DNA from: Verrucomicrobiota bacterium
GTDB lineage: Bacteria; Verrucomicrobiota; Verrucomicrobiia; Chthoniobacterales; SZAS-18
Length of the DNA stretch: 64,000 nt
Reading direction: 5' to 3'
Assembly (NCBI GenBank): GCA_025353105.1
Contig: JANXRG010000098.1
Coordinates: forward strand, 1-64,000
Below, piece after piece: positions 33,168 through 40,497 of this stretch. The translations under genes and the position numbers were made by a program. The notes under the pieces are model-generated. The model saw only the letters and a program-made list of their open reading frames with translations. It had not been told where the DNA came from and did not search any database. The first letter of the stretch is position 1. Every line of letters begins with the position of its first letter.

Positions 33168-34364
33168 ATGCTATCGGCCAAACCGCACAACCGCGTCCCG
33201 ACGATTAGTACGGGGACGACGGTAATGCCGTCGGCTCGTCCGGCCACGACCTCGGTGACGATTCCCGCGCCTACGGCCCCGGACCCCAAGTTGACCACCG
33301 GCGAGCCCTCCGGGGTGATAAAGAACCTGATCCTTGATTGGTCGGGAACCGTGGCCGACGATCTTTCGGCGGTCGTCGACGCCACCAATCACGTTTTCGC
33401 GTTCTACGGAAAGAAGGGTCTGACGCGCGACGAATTCCGGCGTCATTTCCGTCTGCCGTATTCGGATTTCTACGGGGAGTTTTTCCCCGGGGAGCCGATG
33501 GATGATTTAAGCCGCATCTACTACGAGCGCTTCACGGCGATTCAGGCGGATGTCCCTTTGATCGAAGGCGCGGCGGAATTTCTCGCCTACGCGAAGGAGA
33601 CGGGGCGTCGGCTTTTCCTGCTGAGCACGATTCACCCGGATCATTACACGCACCAAGCCACGCGTCTGGGCATCGGGCACTACTTTGAAGCGGCGCATGT
33701 CGGCATCCAAGACAAGCGGGGAGCGCTCGGCCGCATGTTGGTTCGTTATGGGCTCGACCCGAAGCGCACGGCCTTCATCGGCGACATGGTGCATGACATT
33801 GAAGCCGCGCACGACGGAGGCGTCAAGGCGATCGCTGTGCTGAGCGGGTTTGATCCTGCCGACAAACTGCTCGCGGCCCGGCCCGACTTGATCGCGGGCA
33901 GCCTCGGGGAATTGCGCACGTTCATTCCGCCCCCTTCCACGCCGACCTCCTTTCCGGTGTCGACGGTCGGCGCGCTGCTCTACGACGCGACGGATCGCGT
34001 GTTGATGCTGCAAACCCACAAATGGGGCAATCGTTGGGGCGTCCCGGGCGGGAAGATCAACCGGGGCGAGTCGAGCGAGGACGCCGTCCGGCGCGAAGTG
34101 CGCGAGGAGACGGGCCTAGAGCTGGATGATGTGCAGTTCGCGCTCGTGCAGGACTGCATCGATTCGGGCGAGTACATGACGCCCGCGCATTTTCTGCTGT
34201 TGAACTATGTCGCGCTTGCGCGGCCCGGCGAGGTGCAGTTGAACGATGAAGCCCAGCGCTTTATGTGGGTGCCGCCCGAGGAGGCGCTCGCCATGAATCT
34301 CAACAGCCCGACGCGCGTCCTGCTGGAATGGGCGATGACCAAACGCCTGCGCTCGCAATCCTGA
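33168..34364 (+). CDS. Fusion: HAD hydrolase (phosphonatase-like nucleophile loop) and Nudix hydrolase
   Basis: A 398-residue protein with two enzyme domains. The HAD domain (about residues 50-265) begins LILDWSGTVADDL: the nucleophile Asp is present, but the usual general acid (DxD) is Ser, a pattern nearest to DWAGT of phosphonoacetaldehyde hydrolase. FLLSTIHPDHY and FIGDMVHDIEAAHDGG give the other HAD motifs. The Nudix domain (about 265-398) has an intact box, G-x5-E-x7-REV-x-EE-x-GL, in GKINRGESSEDAVRREVREE. Likely it cleaves or edits a nucleotide-linked phosphorylated metabolite. The first 50 residues are Thr/Pro/Ala-rich; the GTG at 33315 just before the HAD strand is a plausible alternative start. 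Cupin, folB and M24 genes follow. Confidence 0.85.
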   Translation: MLSAKPHNRVPTISTGTTVMPSARPATTSVTIPAPTAPDPKLTTGEPSGVIKNLILDWSGTVADDLSAVVDATNHVFAFYGKKGLTRDEFRRHFRLPYSDFYGEFFPGEPMDDLSRIYYERFTAIQADVPLIEGAAEFLAYAKETGRRLFLLSTIHPDHYTHQATRLGIGHYFEAAHVGIQDKRGALGRMLVRYGLDPKRTAFIGDMVHDIEAAHDGGVKAIAVLSGFDPADKLLAARPDLIAGSLGELRTFIPPPSTPTSFPVSTVGALLYDATDRVLMLQTHKWGNRWGVPGGKINRGESSEDAVRREVREETGLELDDVQFALVQDCIDSGEYMTPAHFLLLNYVALARPGEVQLNDEAQRFMWVPPEEALAMNLNSPTRVLLEWAMTKRLRSQS

Positions 34365-34401
34365 GATTGCACGGGCCAGCTCCGCTCCCCAGAATGGAGC
34401 A

Positions 34402-34872
34402 ATGAGTAAGATCTCAATCGAGCAGGTCCCGGAATTCGAGCGTTCGTCGCCGAAGCGCCGGTTCAGCAGCCGGCGCCGCGATGTCACGAAAGCGCTGTGT
34501 GCCGACCCGAACGCGCGCCGGCCCTACGAAGTGCAATGGGTGACGCTCCCCCCCGGTGCCGCGCTCTGCCCGTTCCATGCGCATTCCGCGGAGTGGGAGC
34601 ATTACATCTTTATGAGCGGCGAGGGCCGGGTGCGGCATCCCGGCGGGGTCGAATCGGTCGGGCCGGGCGATCACGCCTTCTTTCCACCCGGCGAAGCGCA
34701 CCAGATTCTCAATGGGTCCAACGCACCGCTGACCTACTATGTCATCGCCAACAATCCGGAGGGCGGCGACAACTGCTATTATCCCGACAGCGACAAATGG
34801 GCGGTAAATTTTGAGCCCGGCGGTGGGATTTTTCGGGTGAAGCCGGCAGATTATTTCGAGGGCGAGGAATGA
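34402..34872 (+). CDS. Cupin-domain protein
   Basis: A 156-residue single-cupin protein. Motif 1 reads PFHAHSAEWEHYIFMSGEG (H-x-H-x5-E), with three metal ligands, and motif 2 reads GDHAFFPPGEAHQILNGS, with the fourth His. The metal site is therefore complete. The first 45 residues are basic and the last 35 include YPDSDKWAVNFEPGGGIFR, which I do not recognise. Substrate is unknown; cupins of this kind may be isomerases, dioxygenases or binding proteins. Its stop codon overlaps the folB start (ATGA), which places it in the folB-M24 operon. Confidence 0.85.
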   Translation: MSKISIEQVPEFERSSPKRRFSSRRRDVTKALCADPNARRPYEVQWVTLPPGAALCPFHAHSAEWEHYIFMSGEGRVRHPGGVESVGPGDHAFFPPGEAHQILNGSNAPLTYYVIANNPEGGDNCYYPDSDKWAVNFEPGGGIFRVKPADYFEGEE

Positions 34873-35249
34873 ATGCCCCCGACGAAATTCGCCTCGCCTC
34901 GCTGGAACTGCAGGCCTGCGTCGGCGTCCCCAACGACGAACGGGCGAAGCCGCAGCGGTTGACCGTCTCGCTGACGATGGTGCCGGCGAACAATTTTAGC
35001 GGGATGGATGACGACGTCGCGCGGACGGTCGATTACGCCGCGGTGGCGTCGGCCATCCGCAACCTGGCGGCGGCACGGCCGCGGCGGTTGATCGAGACGC
35101 TGGCGGAGGAAATTGCCCAGCTCGTCCTGGAGCGATTCGCCTGCCGGCACGTGGCGCTTGAGTTACGGAAGTATATCTTGCCGGAAACCGAGTATGTTGC
35201 GGTGCGGCTTCGTCGCACAAAATTCCCCCTTCCGCCACGATCTCCATGA
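34869..35249 (+). CDS. folB: Dihydroneopterin aldolase family protein
   Basis: A 126-residue FolB-type (tunnelling fold) protein: IRLASLELQACVGVPNDERA is the conserved N-terminal strand (GVxxxER), followed by QRLTVSLTM, the acidic DDVARTVDYAAVASAI with the VDYA motif, and RLIETLAEEIAQLVLERF, where the catalytic-site Glu sits in the LIETLAE helix. Members convert dihydroneopterin to 6-hydroxymethyldihydropterin in folate synthesis. The usual active-site Lys is not obvious: the C-terminal region has LELRKYILPETEYVAV. Function as DHNA is likely but a related pterin enzyme is possible. It is coupled by ATGA at both ends, to the cupin upstream and the M24 gene downstream. Confidence 0.8.
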   Translation: MNAPDEIRLASLELQACVGVPNDERAKPQRLTVSLTMVPANNFSGMDDDVARTVDYAAVASAIRNLAAARPRRLIETLAEEIAQLVLERFACRHVALELRKYILPETEYVAVRLRRTKFPLPPRSP

Positions 35250-36373
35250 CCTCCAATCCCGCCAAACTCATCATCGACGGTTCCGAAACGTGCGCCGACC
35301 TGCTCTACGCCACGAAATTCGCCGTCGGTGATCCAATGATCTTTCTCCTCGAGGGCAAGCATTCGACGATCCTGTTGAGCGACCTTGAAATCGATCGCGG
35401 CAAGCGCGAGGCAAAGGTGGACGAAATTCTGTCGCTCTCGGAATTCAACCAACAGCACGAGGGCGCACTGGGAAAGAAGCCGACGCTCGGCGACACGGCG
35501 GTCGCCTTTCTAAAATCCCGCAAGGTGCGCCACGCGATCGTGCCGCCGTCGTTTCCATTCGCCCTCGCGAACAAGCTCGCGGCGGCGGGGATCAAGCTCG
35601 AGCCGGCGGACGGCCATTTGTTTCCCGCGCGTCAGCAGAAGACCGCGGAGGAATTGAAGCTCATGCGGCGCGCGCTGCAGATCACCGAGGCGGGCATGGC
35701 GCGCGGGATTGAGATTCTGTCGTCGTCCGACATCGGCAAGGGCCGCCGGCTCATCTGGGGCGGCAAACCGCTCACGGCGGAACGGATGCGGGCAGAAATC
35801 GATTCGGCGATCCTGCACCACGGCGGGTTACCGATGAACACGATTGTCGCCGGCGGCGATCAGGGCTGCGACCCGCACGAGCGCGGGCACGGCCCGCTCA
35901 AGGCGAACGATTTAATCATCCTGGATGTATTTCCGCGCGACGCGCGCAGTGGATATTTCGGGGATCTCACGCGCACCGTTCTGCGCGGGACGGCGACCGA
36001 TGCGCAGCGCAAGCTGTATGCGACGGTCGAGCGCGGCCAGAAGATGGGCATCGATCAGATGAAGCCAGGCGCGAACGGCGAAAAGATTCACGACGCGATC
36101 AAGCAGTTCTTCACCGACGCGGGATATCCAACGGAGAAAAACGCGGATGGCCGCTGGACCGGATTTTTCCATGGCACGGGCCACGGCTTGGGGCTGGATC
36201 TGCACGAACTCCCGCGCTTCCAAGCGGGCAAGCTCAAGGCGAATCAGGTGTTTACAGTCGAGCCGGGATTGTATTACCCGGGCGTCGGCGGCGTGCGCAT
36301 CGAGGACGTCGCCGTCGTCACGCCCAAGGGCGGACGCCTCATCTCGAAGATGGAAAAGCGGCTGGAGGTTTAG
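35246..36373 (+). CDS. M24-family metallopeptidase (Xaa-Pro aminopeptidase-like)
   Basis: A 375-residue protein with an N-terminal creatinase-like domain (residues 1-130) and a C-terminal pita-bread M24 catalytic domain. The dimetal ligands are visible: Asp in LIILDVFPRD, Asp in YFGDLTRTV, His in HGTGHGLGLDLHE, Glu in TVEPGLYYPG and Glu in GVRIEDVAV. This is a complete set, so it should be an active Mn/Co peptidase cleaving Xaa-Pro or dipeptides. It is shorter than E. coli PepP (441). It overlaps folB by ATGA and is the last gene of that operon; 303 bases of noncoding DNA follow. Confidence 0.92.
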   Translation: MTSNPAKLIIDGSETCADLLYATKFAVGDPMIFLLEGKHSTILLSDLEIDRGKREAKVDEILSLSEFNQQHEGALGKKPTLGDTAVAFLKSRKVRHAIVPPSFPFALANKLAAAGIKLEPADGHLFPARQQKTAEELKLMRRALQITEAGMARGIEILSSSDIGKGRRLIWGGKPLTAERMRAEIDSAILHHGGLPMNTIVAGGDQGCDPHERGHGPLKANDLIILDVFPRDARSGYFGDLTRTVLRGTATDAQRKLYATVERGQKMGIDQMKPGANGEKIHDAIKQFFTDAGYPTEKNADGRWTGFFHGTGHGLGLDLHELPRFQAGKLKANQVFTVEPGLYYPGVGGVRIEDVAVVTPKGGRLISKMEKRLEV

Positions 36374-36676
36374 CGCGCAATTTTGGTGCTGACTACTGTG
36401 CGAAGGTCGATGTCACCAGCACGAGGGCCAATGCGACCCGGATTTGGGAAGAGAGAATCCATTGATTGTAACGAGTTTCCGCGGTTTGCATCGAGTTTCG
36501 ACGAGGCGTTTTGACCCCTCCAGATTGAACGATTCCCCCTCTTTTCGTGTCTGACTGGCTCCACCATGACCAAATCCGTCCCGCTGCCCTGGCCTTTTCG
36601 TGCCCGGACCACGGCTCTCCCAGCGAAAAACATTGGTCCCGTCGGGTCGTCCCCCGCTAGAGTGGTCGGTGCCAAG
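36374..36676. other. Intergenic region upstream of the sigma-factor gene
   Basis: 303 bases with no gene that I can support. It contains cgagtttc twice, 20 bases apart (36472-36479 and 36492-36499), the only structure that stands out and a possible regulatory site. A frame is open from 36566 into the sigma gene but its predicted peptide (residues 1-37) has no domain content. The autoregulated ECF promoter should be here; I cannot identify it from consensus. Confidence 0.45.
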
Positions 36677-37273
36677 ATGGAGATAACGGACGCCGCCACT
36701 GCCGAACCCACCGACAACGAGTTGGTGGCGCGAACTCAGCAGGGCGATGCCGAGGCTTTCGACAAGCTCGTCGTGAAGTACAGCCCGCGTCTGTACGGCC
36801 TGATTTACCACATGACCTCGAACCACGAGGACACGAACGACCTGATGCAGGACGTGTTCTCCAAGGCCTATCGGTCGATTGGCGGGTTCAAGGGCAAATC
36901 CAGCTTCTACACCTGGCTGCACCAGATCGGCGTGAACATGACGATTAATTTCGTCAAGAAGCGCGGCCGCCGGTTTCACCTTAGTCTCGACGACGTCGAT
37001 TCGAATATCCAGAACGACCGGGAATTCCTCGAATTGACGGCCTCGAGCGACCCGGTGCGGGAAGCAAATCTCTCGGAACTTCAGCGGCGCTTGAACGAGT
37101 CCATGCAGAAGTTGTCTCCCGATCATCGCGCCGTCGTGACCATGTTCGACATCCAGGGCATGCCTCACGCCGAGATCAGCAAGATTTTGGGGGTGTCGGA
37201 GGGAACAGTCCGTTCGCGGCTGTTCTACGCCCACCGCCAGCTGCAAAATTATCTCGAAGAATTTCGACAGTAA
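36677..37273 (+). CDS. ECF-family RNA polymerase sigma factor
   Basis: A 198-residue extracytoplasmic-function sigma factor of the RpoE/SigW type. Region 2 is FDKLVVKYSPRLYGLIYHMT to DLMQDVFSKAYRSIGGFKG (2.1-2.4), with SSFYTWLHQIGVNMTINFVK. Region 4 is LSPDHRAVVTMFDIQGMPHA and ISKILGVSEGTVRSRLFYAH, the helix-turn-helix that reads the -35 element. There is no region 1 or 3, as expected. ATG 36677 is chosen for the normal spacing to region 2. The next gene encodes a membrane-spanning protein with a cytoplasmic N-terminus, a likely anti-sigma factor, followed by envelope proteins that may be its regulon. Confidence 0.94.
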   Translation: MEITDAATAEPTDNELVARTQQGDAEAFDKLVVKYSPRLYGLIYHMTSNHEDTNDLMQDVFSKAYRSIGGFKGKSSFYTWLHQIGVNMTINFVKKRGRRFHLSLDDVDSNIQNDREFLELTASSDPVREANLSELQRRLNESMQKLSPDHRAVVTMFDIQGMPHAEISKILGVSEGTVRSRLFYAHRQLQNYLEEFRQ

Positions 37274-37318
37274 GCTTTACTCCTCCCGGATCCTCCCGAA
37301 CGTTAGCCCTCGCTCCCT

Positions 37319-37867
37319 ATGGACGAAAACTTCAGCGACCTCCAAAAACTCCTGCGTCTCAAGAAATATGAGGCGCCTCCCGCCGAATACTTCGAGGGCT
37401 TCCTGAAGGACTTTCACCGGCGTCAACGACAGGAAATCGTCCAGCTTCCCCTTTGGCGCATCGCCTGGGATCGGGTGACCGCGTCCTTCGTCCCCGGCGA
37501 GGTGCCGCGCTTTGCCTACGCTACGGTGTGCGCGGTCGCGCTCTTCGGTGCCGTGCTGGCCTCGCGCCAGATGGTATCGCGTCCCGCCGGCTCCGACCTG
37601 GCTGCGCTCAGTGCCACGCCGGCGACCATGGTGGCTTCGACCAACCGGCTGGAGTCGGCTCCCGTTAGTCTTCGCTTGAACCGCACGCAGACCGTGGCGG
37701 GTGCGCGGCCGAATTCTCAGGTGGTGTTCCTCAATGAGTCGGACTTCCCGACCGTTCGTGATTCCCGGACGCGGGACTCCGCCCGTCTGGCCAGCCAGCA
37801 AACGCGCCCCCCGCGCTACGTCCTGGACGCCAGGCCTGTCAGCTATGATGCGCCGGTTAGTTTTTAA
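37319..37867 (+). CDS. Single-TM protein, probable anti-sigma factor
   Basis: A 182-residue protein I do not recognise as a family. It has a cytoplasmic N-terminal part of about 60 residues beginning MDENFSDLQKLLRLKKYEAP, one predicted membrane helix at about residues 64-84 (FAYATVCAVALFGAVLAS), and a periplasmic tail of about 95 residues rich in Ser, Thr and Arg. The usual zinc-binding HxxxCxxC of ZAS anti-sigma factors is absent. Placement directly after an ECF sigma gene, topology and size suggest an anti-sigma factor; that is inference. Its end overlaps the next gene by 20 bases, so translation of the pseudo-HtrA gene may be coupled. Confidence 0.6.
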   Translation: MDENFSDLQKLLRLKKYEAPPAEYFEGFLKDFHRRQRQEIVQLPLWRIAWDRVTASFVPGEVPRFAYATVCAVALFGAVLASRQMVSRPAGSDLAALSATPATMVASTNRLESAPVSLRLNRTQTVAGARPNSQVVFLNESDFPTVRDSRTRDSARLASQQTRPPRYVLDARPVSYDAPVSF

Positions 37868-38978
37868 GCGCCCAGGGTTGAGGCACGCCCGGTCTCTTTT
37901 CGCCACTGCCTGCCTCGCGCTGGCGGTCGCACCGATGGTTTGGACCCAAACCGCCGGCCCCGACGCGCCGTCGGCCGCGACTTCCCTTGGCACCATCGGC
38001 GACGAGGTCCGCGCCCTGTTCGAGAAATCACGCCGGGCCGTGGTGCGCGTTACCGCCGATGATTTCCACGGCTCGCTGGCCGGAACTGGATTCTTCGTCA
38101 ACCCGAACGGCACCGTGTTCACGACCTACTCCGTCGCGGGTGAATCGTGGAATGTCATCGTCGAGTTCGCGGACAAGAAATATCCCGCCGTGCGCCTGCT
38201 GGCCGACGAGCGGAGCGGGCTCGCGGTGCTGAAAATCTCGACTTCCGGCACGCCCTTCCTTCCCCTGGGCACGCCGGCCGACCTGACCGTGGCGGTGCCG
38301 ATTTTTTCAATCGGCTATCCGTTGGATCTGCCGGTGACTCCAAACGTCGGCTTCATTGCGGGTTTCGACCAGAAATACCTCGGCCGCTACCTCAGCACCA
38401 CGCATCTGCGCGCCAATCTTCCGGCGCACCGCGGCGAGCAGGGCGCGCCGTTGCTGAACATGAAGGGCGAGGTGGTCGGCATCCTCGTCGCCCGCATGGA
38501 TTCCGCCGGAAACACCTGCTTCGCGCTGCCGATTCATGCCGCGCGCAAGGTGTTTCAGGATTACGAGCACTGGGGTGTGCCCCGGCCGGGCTGGGTGGGC
38601 GTGAACATTGTGGCGAGCGGCGGCGGATTCGATACCGAGGGCAGTGAAGCCGTGGTGCGCGGCCTGATCGAGGACGCACCGGCCACGGTCGCCGGAGTGG
38701 AGGAGGGCGATGTCATTTTGGAGTTTGGGGGCATGGCGATCCGCAAGCCGGCGGACATGATTGACGCCTCCTTTTTTCTGACCGGGGGCAATAAGGTTGC
38801 CCTCAAAGTCCGGCGCGGGGCTGAAATTCTGACGCTCGAGATGCAGGCCATCGACAATCCAACCCTGCCGGCTTCAAATCAGTTGAACGAATTGATCGAA
38901 GCCGAGCGCTTCAAGTATGCCGATGGCGAACCGGCCCCGCCGGACGGAAAGCGGCTCAAGCTCGAAGCCAAGCCCTAG
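37848..38978 (+). CDS. Second HtrA-like pseudoprotease with a PDZ domain
   Basis: A 376-residue exported protein: signal peptide (FATACLALAVAPMVWTQTAG), a trypsin-like region, then a PDZ domain (VVRGLIEDAPATVAGVEEGD). Motif positions of the HtrA triad are all changed: the T-N-A-H-V-V site reads TTYSVAG, the DLAVLKI Asp site reads SGLAVLKI, and the GNSGGPL site reads GEQGAPLL. The fold-defining glycine pattern remains, so it looks like an inactive relative, perhaps a sensor that binds misfolded proteins. Start: two consecutive ATGs (37845, 37848) in the end of the preceding gene; I use the second. It follows an ECF sigma gene and its putative anti-sigma gene, as DegS or DegP-type genes do in stress operons. 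Confidence 0.78.
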   Translation: MRRLVFKRPGLRHARSLFATACLALAVAPMVWTQTAGPDAPSAATSLGTIGDEVRALFEKSRRAVVRVTADDFHGSLAGTGFFVNPNGTVFTTYSVAGESWNVIVEFADKKYPAVRLLADERSGLAVLKISTSGTPFLPLGTPADLTVAVPIFSIGYPLDLPVTPNVGFIAGFDQKYLGRYLSTTHLRANLPAHRGEQGAPLLNMKGEVVGILVARMDSAGNTCFALPIHAARKVFQDYEHWGVPRPGWVGVNIVASGGGFDTEGSEAVVRGLIEDAPATVAGVEEGDVILEFGGMAIRKPADMIDASFFLTGGNKVALKVRRGAEILTLEMQAIDNPTLPASNQLNELIEAERFKYADGEPAPPDGKRLKLEAKP

Positions 38979-39066
38979 TCGGCGTCCCGACGCGGTTTGC
39001 CGATTCCGCGGTGTGAATGTCTCGCTTCGCTTGCTTCCCGCCCGGGAAACTCGCTATCAATGAGGC

Positions 39067-40497
39067 GTGCGCCTCGCCGTGAAGTTTCGGAACCGAATTT
39101 TTCCGGCGATCCTTGCGTTGTTCGTTCTGCGCGCCGACCGAGGTTACGCGCAAAATACCCCGGCATTGGGTCCCCAGTTTGAACTCGCGGAGAAGGCCGA
39201 TGACAAGGCGTCCGTGCTCGAGATCGCGCGGCGCGGCGCAGTCGCATCGCCGGATGATCCCAAGTTGCTGCGCCGGGAAATCGATGCGTACCTCGCCGCG
39301 GGTGAGGCAAAGCGCGCAGCCGTTGTTCTCGACGCGGCATCGAAACGTCCAGCGCTGGCCCCGGTGCTCGAGGAATTGCGCGGCGACGTCGCGACTGCGA
39401 ATGGCCAGGCGGATGCGGCGTACGCGGCATGGAAGCGGGCCATCGGAACCGCGGGCGAGCCGTCGCGCCGAACGTTCGTGTGGCGGAAGATTGCGAAGCT
39501 GGGCAGCGACACGAATCATTTCGCATGGACGGTCGAGGCTTTGCGCAATCTCCCGTCGGGCGCCGATGCGAAGGCGCAGCTCGCGGTGGCGCTGTTGCAG
39601 CGCGGCGAATTTGAAACGGCCATCACGGAAATGCTGGCGGCGAATCGACTGGATGCGAGCGCGCCGAACGTGAAGGCAAATCTTCCGCGCATTGAGTCGC
39701 TGCAGCGGCAGCTGCCCGCGATCCAACCCGTGCTTGCGCGCGTGAAGGCAAACCCGCGCGATCCCGACGCGTTGCTGGAGCGCGCGACGTGGTTTGCGCT
39801 GTATGGAGCGAATGTCGCTGCGCTGGCCGACGCCGACGAAGCCTCGAAGATCGATCCCGGCTCGAAGGGCGCGCTCGTGCTGCGCGGCCTGCTGCTGCGC
39901 AAGCTCGGCCGCACGCCGCAGGCCGAGGCCCTGCGCGTCGCCGCCGTGGGCGACGAGTCGCGCTTCCTCAACAAGCTCCTGCCGGTGTTGCGCGCCACCG
40001 ACGCCGCGTTGCGCGCGAAGCCAGATGCCGCTGCGGAGGCGCGTCGCGCGGCCAATTTGCTCGCCGCGAGCCAGCCACTGCTGGCAGCTGAGGCGGCCGC
40101 GGCCGCGCTGAAGATCGATTCGAAGTCGGCCACCGGTGCGTTGATCGCGGGACAGGCGTCCAGCCAGCTCGGCCATCGCGCCGAGGCGATGCGCCTGGCA
40201 AAGCTCGCCACCGAGAACAATCCTCGTGATGCCGAGGCCTGGGCGTTTCTCGCGCAATTGCAGCGTCGTCGCGCGGAACTCGCGCTCGCCATCGCGTCGT
40301 TTTCCGAGGCAATCTCGCTCGACCCCAGGGACGCTGACTCGCTCCGTTCGCGCGAAGCGTGCCTCCGCTCGCTGGGCCGCGACCCGGAGGCGGATCGCGA
40401 CCGCGACGCGTGGTTGCGCCTGCAACCGACGTCACCGGCCGCGCCAAGAAAGCAATCAAGCCGCGAGCGAGGCGGCGACGTCGCGCTGATTTCATGA
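39067..40497 (+). CDS. Exported TPR protein
   Basis: A 476-residue protein with an N-terminal signal sequence (IFPAILALFVLRADRGYAQ) and an Ala-rich array of TPR helices. Recognisable repeat consensus segments include ALLERATWFALYGANVAALA, DEASKIDPGS and AIASFSEAISLDPRDADSLR. There is no catalytic motif. TPRs bind partner proteins, and here the stop overlaps the start of the alpha-2-macroglobulin gene (ATGA), suggesting the two are made in step and possibly interact in the periplasm. The start is GTG: 39067 or 39079 are both in frame; the second would begin MKFRNRIFPA, a better signal peptide start. Confidence 0.8.
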   Translation: MRLAVKFRNRIFPAILALFVLRADRGYAQNTPALGPQFELAEKADDKASVLEIARRGAVASPDDPKLLRREIDAYLAAGEAKRAAVVLDAASKRPALAPVLEELRGDVATANGQADAAYAAWKRAIGTAGEPSRRTFVWRKIAKLGSDTNHFAWTVEALRNLPSGADAKAQLAVALLQRGEFETAITEMLAANRLDASAPNVKANLPRIESLQRQLPAIQPVLARVKANPRDPDALLERATWFALYGANVAALADADEASKIDPGSKGALVLRGLLLRKLGRTPQAEALRVAAVGDESRFLNKLLPVLRATDAALRAKPDAAAEARRAANLLAASQPLLAAEAAAAALKIDSKSATGALIAGQASSQLGHRAEAMRLAKLATENNPRDAEAWAFLAQLQRRRAELALAIASFSEAISLDPRDADSLRSREACLRSLGRDPEADRDRDAWLRLQPTSPAAPRKQSSRERGGDVALIS

